NCBI GenBank assembly: GCA_023404955.1
Contig: JAEXZY010000042.1
Location: forward strand, 12,693 to 76,692
Direction: 5' to 3'
DNA length: 64,000 nt
DNA from: Actinomycetes bacterium
Lineage (GTDB): Bacteria > Actinomycetota > Actinomycetes > Mycobacteriales > Mycobacteriaceae
Shown here: positions 41,539 to 49,689 of the stretch, one piece after another
Position numbering within the stretch: position 1 is the stretch's first letter
Layout of the letters: the number at the start of each line of letters is the position of its first letter
The notes under the pieces: model-generated
The model's input: only the letters and a program-made list of their open reading frames with translations
What the model was told of the DNA's origin: nothing
Database searches by the model: none
Position numbers and translations under genes: made by a program

Positions 41539-42029
41539 TCCGGCAGACGGCGAGGCTCGGGTGACGTGGCCCCCACGTCGGTGACGTCGATGACCTCACC
41601 ATCGATGTAGTCGCGGTGGGAGGGCCGGTACGCGAACCGCGTCGCTCCGCCGACTCCCCTGCCGGCGCCGACGATGAGCGGGGCGCGGCGGGCCGCCATC
41701 GCGGTGACGACGGGACGCGCGAGTGTGCGCGTGGGGGGAAGCAGCAGCAGTGCGCCGACGACGGAACTGGCCAGCCCGGGAATCACGACGAGCACCGTAC
41801 CGAGCGCCACCAGGGCGCTGTCGGTGACCACCCCGGCGGCGTTGTCAGCGGTGAGCCCGGACTGCAGGCGGCCCAGCTGCCGGCGCAGCTGGGAGCCGGC
41901 CAGCAGCAGGCCCAGCAGGAACATCGCCGCGACCGCGAGCATGGTCCAGCCGAAACCGATCGTCGCGGTGAGCGCAACCAGCACGGCCATCTCGACGACC
42001 ACGTAGAGCGCGAAAAGCCTCATCGCCAT
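41535..42029 (-). CDS. fxsA: FxsA-family membrane protein
   Basis: A 164-residue protein with three or four membrane segments. It has the FxsA pattern GWTMLAVAAMFLLGLLLAGSQ, a Gly-rich ALVALGTVLVVIPGLASSVVG segment and LLLPPTRTLARPVV, then a charged C-terminal tail. FxsA overproduction blocks phage T7 exclusion by F plasmid in E. coli; its normal role is unknown. ATG 42029 and a second ATG six bases later are both possible. It overlaps the amidohydrolase gene by four bases (ATGA). Confidence 0.9.
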   Translation of the reverse strand: MAMRLFALYVVVEMAVLVALTATIGFGWTMLAVAAMFLLGLLLAGSQLRRQLGRLQSGLTADNAAGVVTDSALVALGTVLVVIPGLASSVVGALLLLPPTRTLARPVVTAMAARRAPLIVGAGRGVGGATRFAYRPSHRDYIDGEVIDVTDVGATSPEPRRLPE

Positions 42030-42076
42030 GCCCGGTCAACGTCCGGGGCGCGCGTTCGGTTCCTCGCTGTCAGCGG

Positions 42077-42472
42077 TCACTGGCCGGCGGGCGGCGCGGT
42101 GACCTCGATCGCGGCGTGCACCTTGTCGATACCGCCGCGAAGGATCGCCTGGGGGATGAAGTACCAGGCGTGGTTCCAGTAGCGCTTGATGATCATGTCG
42201 AACACCCGGCGGGTCTCGGACTTCGGCAGCATCCGGGCGACGCCTTCCACCGGCTCACCCTTGACCTTGCCGAGCACGCCGCACTTCTGGATTGTCACCC
42301 GCGGAGTGTTGTTGATGCGTTTGGTCTTCCACGACCCGTCATCGGTGATGATCAGCAGTTTGTCGCCGTCCGGAACGCCCCACACCGGGGTGGGCTTCGG
42401 TTTGCCGTCCTTGGTGAACGTCGTCAGCAGCAGATACTTCTCGCGGTAGACGTCGTTGAACGTAGGTGCCAT
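42077..42472 (-). CDS. F420-type PPOX oxidoreductase, copy 1
   Basis: A 131-residue split-barrel protein. It has KYLLLTTFTKDGKPKPTPVW near residue 12, DGDKLLIITDDGSWKTKRIN (cofactor-binding Lys/Arg) and NTPRVTIQKC, as in PPOX-class F420-dependent oxidoreductases. The C-terminal part has RYWNHAWYFIPQAILRGG. It is 3 bases from a paralog of the same layout. It is related to the M. tuberculosis protein encoded next to cobN (Rv2061c type). The reaction is unknown. Confidence 0.8.
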   Translation of the reverse strand: MAPTFNDVYREKYLLLTTFTKDGKPKPTPVWGVPDGDKLLIITDDGSWKTKRINNTPRVTIQKCGVLGKVKGEPVEGVARMLPKSETRRVFDMIIKRYWNHAWYFIPQAILRGGIDKVHAAIEVTAPPAGQ

Positions 42473-42475
42473 GAC

Positions 42476-42856
42476 TCAGTTCCCCGTCAGTTCGATGGTG
42501 ACGTTCTTATCCATGCCGCCACGCAGCTTGGAGAAGAAGTTGAACACCTTGCCCAGCAGACCGTAGCGCTTGCCGAGCGCATCGTAGGTCGCGCCGTTGG
42601 CCGACTTGTCGAGAATCCGTGCGGTGGCTTCCACCGCCTCACCCGTGGGCTTGCCGCCTCGGTCGCAGGGCGCGATGGTCACCCGGGACGTGTTGCGGAT
42701 GCGCTTGACCTTCCACGACTTCTCCTGGGTGATGGCGATCAGCTTGTCCCCCGCCGGCGCCGCCCAGATCGCGGTCGGCTTGGGCCGACCGTCCTTGGTG
42801 AACGTGGTCAGCAGGATGTACTCGGACTTGGCGACTTCGGCGAACGTCACGGGCAT
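42476..42856 (-). CDS. F420-type PPOX oxidoreductase, copy 2
   Basis: A 126-residue paralog of the previous protein. It has EYILLTTFTKDGRPKPTAIW, GDKLIAITQEKSWKVKRIRN and NTSRVTIAPCDRGGKPTG in the same order, and the end ITIEL-like strand NVTIELTGN. It sits 27 bases after cobN in the same direction. The pair is a tandem duplication that has diverged, especially in the C-terminal third (copy 2 has LGKVFNFFSKLRGGMDK). Both probably bind F420 in the cytoplasm. Confidence 0.8.
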   Translation of the reverse strand: MPVTFAEVAKSEYILLTTFTKDGRPKPTAIWAAPAGDKLIAITQEKSWKVKRIRNTSRVTIAPCDRGGKPTGEAVEATARILDKSANGATYDALGKRYGLLGKVFNFFSKLRGGMDKNVTIELTGN

Positions 42857-42883
42857 GGCACAAATGTAGCTGCGCGCCGCCGA

Positions 42884-45800
42884 TCAGCCCTCGAGATCCC
42901 CTTCGGTCTCCAGCAGCACCTGCCGCAGGCCGTCGAGCGTCGCCTGCTCGGGCGCGGCCCACATGCCACGTCCGGCCGCCTCCAGCAGGCGTTCGGCCAT
43001 CCCGTGCAACGCCCACGGGTTCGACTCGTTCATGAACTTGCGGTTCTCGTCGTCCAACACGTACCTCGCCGAGAGCTGCTCGTACATCCAGTCGGCCATG
43101 ACTCCCGCGGTGGCGTCGTAGCCGAACAGGTAGTCGACCGTGGCGGCCATCTCGAACGCACCTTTGTACCCATGCCGTCGCATCGCGGTCATCCAGCGCG
43201 GGTTGACGACCCGGGCCCGGAACACTCGGGTGGTCTCCTCCGAGAGGGTGCGGGTGCGCACCGCGTCGGGGCGGGTGTTGTCGCCGATGTAGGCCGCCGG
43301 GGCGGTACCGGTCAGCGCGCGCACCGTGGCGACCATGCCGCCGTGATACTGGAAGTAGTCGTCTGAGTCGGCGATGTCGTGCTCGCGGGTGTCGGTGTTC
43401 TTGGCGGCCACCGCGATTCGACGGTAGGCGCGGTTCATGTCGTCGGTGGCCGGCGCACCGTCGAGGCCCCGGCCGTATGCGAACCCGCCCCACGCCGTGT
43501 AGACCTCGGCGAGGTCGGCGTCGTCGCGCCAGTTGCGGCTGTCGATCAGCTGCAGCAGGCCGGCTCCGTAGGTGCCCGGTTTGGACCCGAAAATCCTTGT
43601 CGTGGCACGTCTGTCGTCACCGTGCTCGGTCAGGTCCACCTGTGCGTGTGCGCGCACCAGGTTGTCCTCGGTCGGCTCGTCCAGCGCCGCGACCAACCGC
43701 ACCGCATCGTCGAGCATCGCGACCACATGCGGGAACGCATCGCGGAAGAACCCCGAGATCCGCACGGTCACGTCGATGCGCGGGCGGCCCAACTCGGCCA
43801 GCGGGATGGGTTCCAGATCCACCACCCGGCGCGATGCGTCGTCCCAGATCGGGCGCACCCCGAGCAGCGCGAGCACTTCCGCGATGTCATCGCCGGAGGT
43901 GCGCATCGCCGAGGTGCCCCACACCGAGAGCCCGACCGATTCCGGCCAGCGCCCGTGATCGGCCCGGTACCGCTCGAGCAGCGAATCCGCCATCGCCACA
44001 CCGGTTTCCCACGCCAGCCGGGACGGCACGGCCTTCGGATCGACCGAGTAGAAGTTGCGACCCGTCGGCAGCACGTTGACCAGTCCGCGCAGCGGCGAAC
44101 CCGACGGTCCGGACGGGATGAAGTGACCGTCGAGGGCCCGCAGCACCTGGTCGATCTCGCCGGCGGTCTGCCGTAGCCGCGGCACCACCTCCGTCGCTGC
44201 GAACCGCAGGATCGCGGTGACGTCGTCGTTGTCGGTCAGCGAGTCGACGACGCCGGCGTCCCAGCCGCTGTCCTGCAGCGCGGCAACGAGTTCCCGCGCC
44301 TTACCCTCCGCTTCGTCGACGGCCGACCGGTCGTCGTTGCCGTCCTCGGCCAGTCCGAGAGCCTGCCGCAGACCGGGCACCGTCTGCTCACCGCCGAAGA
44401 GCTGACGGGCTCGCAGGATCGCGAGCACGAGGTCGAGTTCACTGTCGTCGGTGGGCCGCTGACCGAGAATGTGCAGACCGTCGCGGATCTGGACGTCCTT
44501 GATCTCGCACAACCATCCGTCGACGTGCAACAGCATGTCGTCGAAGGAGTCCTCGTCCGGCCGGTCCTCGAGACCGAGGTCGTGGTCCATCTTGGCCGCC
44601 CGCATCAGCGTCCAGATCTGTTGACGGATCGCGGGCAGCTTGCCGGGGTCCAGCGCGGAGATGGTGGAGTGCTCGTCGAGAAGCTGCTCGAGACGGGCGA
44701 TGTCGCCGTATGTCTCGGCCCGCGCCATCGGCGGGATCAGGTGGTCGATCAGCGTGGCGTGGGCGCGCCGTTTGGCCTGAGTGCCCTCCCCCGGGTCGTT
44801 GACCAGGAACGGGTAGACCAACGGCAGATCGCCGAGCGCGGCGTCGGTGCCGCACGACGACGACATGCCCAGCGTCTTGCCCGGCAGCCATTCCAGGTTG
44901 CCGTGCTTACCCAGGTGCACGACGACGTCCGCCCGAAAACTGTTGCCGAACGCGCCATCCAGCCACCGGTAGGCCGCCAGATAATGGTGGCTGGGGGGTA
45001 GATCGGGATCGTGGTAGATCGCCACCGGGTTCTCTCCGAACCCGCGCGGCGGCTGCACCAGGATCACGACGTTGCCGGATTGCATGGCCGCGATGACGAT
45101 GTCGCCGTCGGGATTGCGACTGCGGTCGACGAACAGCTCTCCCGGCGGCGGACCCCAGTGCTCGACCACCGCGTCGGCGAGCTCAGTGGGCAGCGTGGCG
45201 AACCAGGCCCGGTAGTCCTTCGCCGACACCCGGATGGGATTGCCGGCCAACTGCGTCTCGGTGAGCCAATCCGGATCCTGGCCGCCGCGCTCGATGAGCG
45301 CATGGATCAGCGCGTCCCCGTCGCCGGCGTCCAGGCCCGGGACCTCGCCGACGTCGTAGCCGGCGTCACGCATGGCGCCCAGCAGCGCGATCGCGCTGGC
45401 TGGGGTGTCCAGGCCCACCGCGTTGCCGATCCGGGCGTGCTTGGTCGGATAGGCGGAGAAGACCAGGCCGACCCGCTTGTCGGCGGGAGCGACCGACCGC
45501 AGCCGGGCGTGCCGGACGGCCAATCCGGCGACCCGGGCGCAGCGTTCGGGATCGGCGACGTAGGTGATGAGCCCCTCGTCGTCGATCTCTTTGAACGAGA
45601 ACGGAACCGTGATGATGCGGCCGTCGAACTCGGGGACGGCGACCTGGGTGGCCACGTCGAGCGGCGACATGCCGTCGTCGTTTGCCTCCCACTGGCTGCG
45701 CGACGAGGTCAGGCAAAGTCCCTGCAGGATCGGAACATCAAGGGCGGCAAGGTGAGCCACGTTCCAGGTGTCGTCGGCCCCGCCGGCAGACACCGCCGCC

Positions 45801-46462
45801 GGAGTCGCACCACCGGCCGCGAGCACCGTGGTGATCATGGCGTCGGCGGTGCCGAGCAGTTCGATCAGCGCGGGCTCGGGAGTGCGCAGCGAGGCGCAGA
45901 ACACCGGAAGTGGCACTCCCCCAGCGGTTTCGATGGCCTCGCACAGAGTCTCGATGTATGCGGTGTTGCCGGCGAGCTGCTGAGCCCGGTAGAACAGCAC
46001 CGCGACGACGGGACCGTCGGCTCGGCCCGCGGTTCGGTCCAGGACACCCCAGGCCGGTGTGCTCGCCGGCTCGGCGAAGCCGAGACCGGTCATCAGGAGC
46101 GTGTCGGACAGGAATGCGTGCAGGTTCGCAAGATTGTCGACGCCACCTTGGGCGAGGTACACGTGCGCCTGCAGCGCGACCCCCGCCGGCGTGGTCGAGC
46201 GGTTCATCAGGTCCGCGTCGGGCGCCTGCTCGCCGCTGACCACCACCGCGGGCACCCCGCTGGCGACCACGGCGTCGATGCCGTCCTCCCAGGCGCGGTA
46301 GCCGCCGAGGATCCGGACCACCACGACGTCGGCGGCGGCGAGCAGCTCCTGCAGCTCACCGTCGACCAGGCGCGACGGATTGGCCCACCGATACTGCGCT
46401 CCGGACGCGCGGGCGGTGATCAGATCGGTGTCCGACGTGGACAGCAGCAGAACGGTCGTCAC
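42884..46462 (-). CDS. cobN: Cobaltochelatase subunit CobN
   Basis: A 1192-residue large subunit. It has LVFSAYPTKHARIGNAVGLDTPASA, GPPPGELFVDRSRNPDGDIVIAA and LQPPRGFGENPVAIYHDP-like substrate regions, then VHLGKHGNLEWLPGKTLGMS, PTGRNFYSVDPKAVPSRLAWETG and LSVWGTSAMRTSGDDIAEVLALLG, all CobN/BchH hallmarks. It inserts cobalt into hydrogenobyrinate a,c-diamide in the aerobic B12 pathway together with CobS and CobT, which are not in this window. It starts with GTG 46462, downstream of a structured leader and a 32-codon gene, and is separated from cobG-cobH-cobIJ by an osmoprotectant transporter and a dioxygenase gene. Confidence 0.96.
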   Translation of the reverse strand: MTTVLLLSTSDTDLITARASGAQYRWANPSRLVDGELQELLAAADVVVVRILGGYRAWEDGIDAVVASGVPAVVVSGEQAPDADLMNRSTTPAGVALQAHVYLAQGGVDNLANLHAFLSDTLLMTGLGFAEPASTPAWGVLDRTAGRADGPVVAVLFYRAQQLAGNTAYIETLCEAIETAGGVPLPVFCASLRTPEPALIELLGTADAMITTVLAAGGATPAAVSAGGADDTWNVAHLAALDVPILQGLCLTSSRSQWEANDDGMSPLDVATQVAVPEFDGRIITVPFSFKEIDDEGLITYVADPERCARVAGLAVRHARLRSVAPADKRVGLVFSAYPTKHARIGNAVGLDTPASAIALLGAMRDAGYDVGEVPGLDAGDGDALIHALIERGGQDPDWLTETQLAGNPIRVSAKDYRAWFATLPTELADAVVEHWGPPPGELFVDRSRNPDGDIVIAAMQSGNVVILVQPPRGFGENPVAIYHDPDLPPSHHYLAAYRWLDGAFGNSFRADVVVHLGKHGNLEWLPGKTLGMSSSCGTDAALGDLPLVYPFLVNDPGEGTQAKRRAHATLIDHLIPPMARAETYGDIARLEQLLDEHSTISALDPGKLPAIRQQIWTLMRAAKMDHDLGLEDRPDEDSFDDMLLHVDGWLCEIKDVQIRDGLHILGQRPTDDSELDLVLAILRARQLFGGEQTVPGLRQALGLAEDGNDDRSAVDEAEGKARELVAALQDSGWDAGVVDSLTDNDDVTAILRFAATEVVPRLRQTAGEIDQVLRALDGHFIPSGPSGSPLRGLVNVLPTGRNFYSVDPKAVPSRLAWETGVAMADSLLERYRADHGRWPESVGLSVWGTSAMRTSGDDIAEVLALLGVRPIWDDASRRVVDLEPIPLAELGRPRIDVTVRISGFFRDAFPHVVAMLDDAVRLVAALDEPTEDNLVRAHAQVDLTEHGDDRRATTRIFGSKPGTYGAGLLQLIDSRNWRDDADLAEVYTAWGGFAYGRGLDGAPATDDMNRAYRRIAVAAKNTDTREHDIADSDDYFQYHGGMVATVRALTGTAPAAYIGDNTRPDAVRTRTLSEETTRVFRARVVNPRWMTAMRRHGYKGAFEMAATVDYLFGYDATAGVMADWMYEQLSARYVLDDENRKFMNESNPWALHGMAERLLEAAGRGMWAAPEQATLDGLRQVLLETEGDLEG

Positions 46463-46528
46463 CCCCCATTCGTACCGGACGAGGGTGCGCGTCGTGTCTC
46501 CGGCGTCGCTACCGGCCGCGTCGAACGG

Positions 46529-46627
46529 TCAGCGATTCCAGCGGCCGTACCAGGTCTGCCGGTAGGGCGTGCCCGCAGCGGCGATGAGCCCGGCCACGAC
46601 GGTGGCGAATGCGATGAGTGTGAACAT
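46529..46627 (-). CDS. 32-residue single-span membrane peptide upstream of cobN
   Basis: ATG at 46627 starts a 32-codon frame ending in TGA at 46529. Residues 1-19 (MFTLIAFATVVAGLIAAAG) make one hydrophobic helix. The rest is a polar, aromatic tail with TPYRQTW and a Gly-Arg-Trp-Asn-Arg end. AAAGGA lies six bases before the ATG, a good ribosome site that is inside a stable stem (see the leader feature). It ends 66 bases before the cobN start, same strand, so the two may be co-transcribed. It matches no family I know; it resembles other single-span regulatory or subunit peptides only in general form. A functional peptide, a leader peptide, or chance are all possible. Confidence 0.5.
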   Translation of the reverse strand: MFTLIAFATVVAGLIAAAGTPYRQTWYGRWNR

Positions 46628-46634
46628 CGTTGTT

Positions 46635-46710
46635 CCTTTCCCGCGACCCCGTGATCACGGGGTTCGCTGAGCGGACGGTACCGCCGGTACCGGGTCCTCG
46701 GCGGGAAAGG
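46635..46710 (-). ncRNA. Candidate structured leader (three-way junction) that hides a ribosome site
   Basis: Read on the minus strand, CCTTTCCCGC (46710-46701) pairs perfectly with GCGGGAAAGG (46644-46635). Inside this 10-bp stem are two hairpins. One is GGTACC-GGC-GGTACC extended by a C-G pair and, past a 2-base bulge, GGA/TCC (46695-46673). The other is the perfect 18-base palindrome ACCCCGTGATCACGGGGT (46663-46646). The 3' strand of the closing stem is the Shine-Dalgarno region of the 32-codon gene, so the folded form would block its translation. No known riboswitch class is recognised. In particular I see no cobalamin-riboswitch B12-box. Inferred from base pairing alone. Confidence 0.5.
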
Positions 46711-46737
46711 TGCGGGACGGAACTACCGCCGCGATGT

Positions 46738-46753
46738 TGTGACAGTCGTCACA
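46738..46753. promoter_or_regulatory. Crp-consensus palindrome
   Basis: TGTGACAGTCGTCACA is an exact TGTGA-N6-TCACA site, the consensus of mycobacterial Crp (Rv3676 type). It lies 7 bases after the stop codon of the osmoprotectant binding protein and about 118 bases before the 32-codon gene, so it could govern the leader-peptide-cobN transcript. A TACCGT -10-like element on the minus strand at 46680-46675 would put the site near -77. The 6-base arms could also act as a weak terminator hairpin of the transporter operon. Confidence 0.5.
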
Positions 46754-46760
46754 TCCGGGT

Positions 46761-47735
46761 TCACTTCGCCGTCACGAAGCCGCGCGACACCATCCAGTCG
46801 CGCGCGACCACGCTCGGGTCGCGGCCGTCCACGTCGACCTGCTTGTTCAGCTCCGTGATGACCTCGTTGGTGATCGCGGCCGTGACCGGTGCGGTCACCT
46901 CCGCGATCTCGGGATGGGCCTCGAAGAAGCTCCGCTTCATCGTCACCGACGGGTTGTAGTGCGCGAAGAACTGCTTGTCGTCTTCGAGCACCGTGAGGTC
47001 GAGCGCGACGATGCGACCGTCGGTGGTGAAGACCTCACCGAAGTCGCACTGCGTGCCGTCGGCCGTGGCCTGATAGATGATCCCGACCTGCAGGATCGGG
47101 GTGTTCGCGCGGGCGGGGTCGAACCCGTACGCGGACGCCATCCCGGGGAATCCGTCCTGCCGGGCGCGGAACTCGGTGTCGACGCAGGTGCGGGCTGCGG
47201 CCGGGTCGCGCATGACGAGTGCGGCGTAATCGGAGAGCGTTCGCACGCCGGTCCGCTCCACGGTGCGCGTGCTGGCGGCCAGCGCGTAGGTGTCGTCCAT
47301 CGGGCCGGGTTCCAGCCACACCATGTCGTTGCGGGCGAGGTCCTCGTCGCGCACCGCCTCGTACTGCTTGCGGGTGTCCGGCAGCGGCTTCTCGTGGCCG
47401 AGGTAGTTGATCCACGCGTTGCCGGTGAACTCGTAGGCGACGTCGACCTGGCCGGACAGTTGCGCACCCCGGGTACTGCGGCTGCCCACGATGCCGGTCA
47501 GATCGCGCACCTCGGCGCCTGCCGCTGCGAGGGTGTACTCCAGGATGTAGCCGAGAATGACCTGCTCGGTGTACTCCTTCGAGCCGACGGTGATCTGCAC
47601 GCCCTCCAGGCCCGGCGTCGGCTTGATGGATCCCGGCCCGACCTGCAGCGGCACCGCGCTGCCGGAGCCCAGCCCGCACGCGGTGACCGCCACCAGCACG
47701 ACGGCCAGGAGCGCCGCCAGCCGCCGGCCCCTCAC
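46761..47735 (-). CDS. Osmoprotectant-type ABC binding lipoprotein
   Basis: A 324-residue binding protein of the OpuAC/OsmF glycine-betaine group. The signal peptide RRLAALLAVVLVAVTACG has the lipobox VTAC (Cys near residue 20). The mature part has VGSKEYTEQVILGYILEYTL, YEFTGNAWINYLG, YALAASTRTVERTGVRTLSD and DKQFFAHYNPSVTMKRSFFE. The start is GTG 47735, overlapping the permease stop (GTGA). It is the last gene of the four-gene operon. Betaine, carnitine or a related quaternary amine is the likely ligand. Confidence 0.88.
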   Translation of the reverse strand: MRGRRLAALLAVVLVAVTACGLGSGSAVPLQVGPGSIKPTPGLEGVQITVGSKEYTEQVILGYILEYTLAAAGAEVRDLTGIVGSRSTRGAQLSGQVDVAYEFTGNAWINYLGHEKPLPDTRKQYEAVRDEDLARNDMVWLEPGPMDDTYALAASTRTVERTGVRTLSDYAALVMRDPAAARTCVDTEFRARQDGFPGMASAYGFDPARANTPILQVGIIYQATADGTQCDFGEVFTTDGRIVALDLTVLEDDKQFFAHYNPSVTMKRSFFEAHPEIAEVTAPVTAAITNEVITELNKQVDVDGRDPSVVARDWMVSRGFVTAK

Positions 47736-48529
47736 CGCAGGCCCTTGGGACCGACGTAGAACTCGGCGAGTCCGCCGAGCCAGTCGACCAGCAGCGCCAG
47801 ACACACCGCGAGCACACTGCCCAGGATCAGAGTCACGTTGTCCTGCAGCTTGTATCCCGTGTCGATGAGGATGCCCAGGCCGCCGGCGTTGACGAGTAAC
47901 GACAGCGTGGCCGTGCCGACCGCCAGGACCAGCGAGGTCCGCAGCCCGGCGAGGATGAAGGGCACGGCCAGTGGCAGCTCCACGCGTGTCAGCAGGGCGG
48001 CGCGGGACATGCCCTGTCCGAGGCCGGCGTCGATCAGAGCTCGGTCGACCCGGTCGATCCCCAGGATCGTGCTCGACAGCACCGGCAGCAGGGAGTACAG
48101 CGCGATCGGCAGCACACCGATCCAGAAGCCGGTCCGGGCGGTGAACAGGAACAGCAGCACCAGCAGGCCGATCGCGGGAGCCGCCTGCCCCACGTTGGCG
48201 ATGCCGATCACCACGGGCCGCAGCACTTTCGCCCCCGGTCTTGTGACCAGGACGCCGAGTGGCACACCGACCAGCACGACGATGGCGGTCACGGCCGCGG
48301 TGATCAGCAGGTGTTGCCAGATCAGCGTCGCGACGCTGGCGGGATTGATGTTCTCGCGCTGGGTGGCGGTCAGATCGCGATCGAAGGCCCAGAACACCAC
48401 CGCCGCCGCGACGATCAGCACCAGCACCGGCTGGATGAACAACCGCAGCCTCTCGGCGGCGGTGCGTGCCGGCGCACCGCCTGGAGCACTCCGGGCGGTC
48501 GCTGAGTTGGCGGTCTCGGTGGTGGTCAC
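47732..48529 (-). CDS. Osmoprotectant-type ABC permease 2
   Basis: A 265-residue permease with an N-terminal 30-residue polar tail and six membrane segments. FTARTGFWIGVLPIALYSLL and the coupling region DRALIDAGLGQGMSRAALLTRVELPLA are typical of OpuCB/OpuCD proteins. The GTG start at 48529 overlaps the ATPase stop. The frame is open upstream to 48823 as a shadow of the ATPase gene. Confidence 0.88.
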   Translation of the reverse strand: MTTTETANSATARSAPGGAPARTAAERLRLFIQPVLVLIVAAAVVFWAFDRDLTATQRENINPASVATLIWQHLLITAAVTAIVVLVGVPLGVLVTRPGAKVLRPVVIGIANVGQAAPAIGLLVLLFLFTARTGFWIGVLPIALYSLLPVLSSTILGIDRVDRALIDAGLGQGMSRAALLTRVELPLAVPFILAGLRTSLVLAVGTATLSLLVNAGGLGILIDTGYKLQDNVTLILGSVLAVCLALLVDWLGGLAEFYVGPKGLR

Positions 48530-49689
48530 GACGGGCCGTCTTCGGCAGCACTGTCTTCGGCCTCGCGCCGCAGCCGCGTGATGGTCTCGATGAGCGTGTC
48601 GAGGGTGACCACGCCCTCGTACCGGCCCCCGGGGCCGGTCACCACGGCCGAGGCGTGCTGCTCGGCGAGGATCGCCTCCAGAGCGTCTTCGAGCGTCGCC
48701 TGCGTGCTGACCACGTCGAGGTGCTCGACGGCGTCGGCAAGGGCGCCGGCATGCCGCAACCGGCTGGCGCGCACCCAGCTGACGGGGCGCCCCCGGTCGT
48801 CGAGCACGACCGCCCAGTCGCACTCGCTGCCGGCGATGGTGGCGCGCACCTGGTCGACGGTGTCGGTGTGCTGCACCGAGGGACGCGACTCCAGCGCCAC
48901 GTCCCTGACGCGCAACAACCCGAGCTGACGCAGTGACGCCCCGGAGCCGACGAAGCCGGCCACGGTGTCGTCGGCGGGGTTGGCCAGGATGTTCTGCGGG
49001 GTGTCGTACTGCAACACCGCGGACTTCTGACCGAGCACGGCGATGCGGTCGCCCAGCTTCACCGCCTCCCCGAAGTCGTGGGTGACGAAGACGATCGTCT
49101 TGTGCAGTTCGTCCTGCAGGCGCAGCAGCTCGTCCTGCAGCGTGCTGCGCGTGATCGGATCCACCGCACCGAACGGCTCGTCCATCAACAGCACCGGCGG
49201 ATCAGCAGCCAGTGCGCGCGCGACGCCCACGCGCTGTTGCTGCCCACCCGAGAGCTGGCGGGGGTAACGGTCGGCGTACTGGCCGGGCTCCAGACCCACC
49301 AGGTCGAGCAGTTCGTCGACCCGGTCGGCGATACGCTGCCGCTCCCACTTGAGCAGCCCCGGCACCAGCGCGACGTTCTGCCGAATCGTCATGTGCGGGA
49401 ACAGTCCTGCCTGCTGGATCGCGTAACCGATCGAGCGGCGCAACTCGGTCGGCTTGATCGACAGCGCGTCGTCGTCCCCGATCAGGATGCGGCCCGACGT
49501 CGGCTCGCTGAGCCGGTTGATCATGCGCATCGTGGTCGTCTTCCCGCAGCCCGACGGGCCGACGAACACCACGATCTCCCCGGCCGGGATGTCGAGGGAC
49601 ACGTCGTCGACCGCGGGCTGTTTCGCGCCCGGATAGACCTTGGAGACGTGGTCGAGTTCGATGCGAACCCCGGTGACATCGGTTGTCAT
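48526..49689 (-). CDS. proV: Osmoprotectant ABC ATPase with CBS domains
   Basis: A 387-residue ATPase with Walker A GPSGCGKTT, Q-loop IQQAGLFPHMT, signature LSGGQQQR, Walker B LLMDEPFGAVDPITR and switch THDFGEAVKLGDR. A C-terminal CBS pair follows (about residues 255-375), with DWAVVLDDRGRPVSWV and ASAVVTGPGGRYEGVVTLD. The CBS-tailed form is the mark of OpuA/OpuC/ProV transporters, where it senses ionic strength. It is coupled by overlaps to both permease genes. Confidence 0.92.
   Translation of the reverse strand: MTTDVTGVRIELDHVSKVYPGAKQPAVDDVSLDIPAGEIVVFVGPSGCGKTTTMRMINRLSEPTSGRILIGDDDALSIKPTELRRSIGYAIQQAGLFPHMTIRQNVALVPGLLKWERQRIADRVDELLDLVGLEPGQYADRYPRQLSGGQQQRVGVARALAADPPVLLMDEPFGAVDPITRSTLQDELLRLQDELHKTIVFVTHDFGEAVKLGDRIAVLGQKSAVLQYDTPQNILANPADDTVAGFVGSGASLRQLGLLRVRDVALESRPSVQHTDTVDQVRATIAGSECDWAVVLDDRGRPVSWVRASRLRHAGALADAVEHLDVVSTQATLEDALEAILAEQHASAVVTGPGGRYEGVVTLDTLIETITRLRREAEDSAAEDGPS

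Noticed and set aside
46738..46753. TGTGAC/GTCACA read as a terminator hairpin
   Set aside because: Only six base pairs with four loop bases and no run of U; the exact Crp consensus is the better explanation, though I cannot exclude both.
46463..46760. Cobalamin riboswitch in front of cobN
   Set aside because: I looked for the B12-box and the usual 200-base layout on the minus strand and did not find them; the fold seen is a different, smaller three-way junction.
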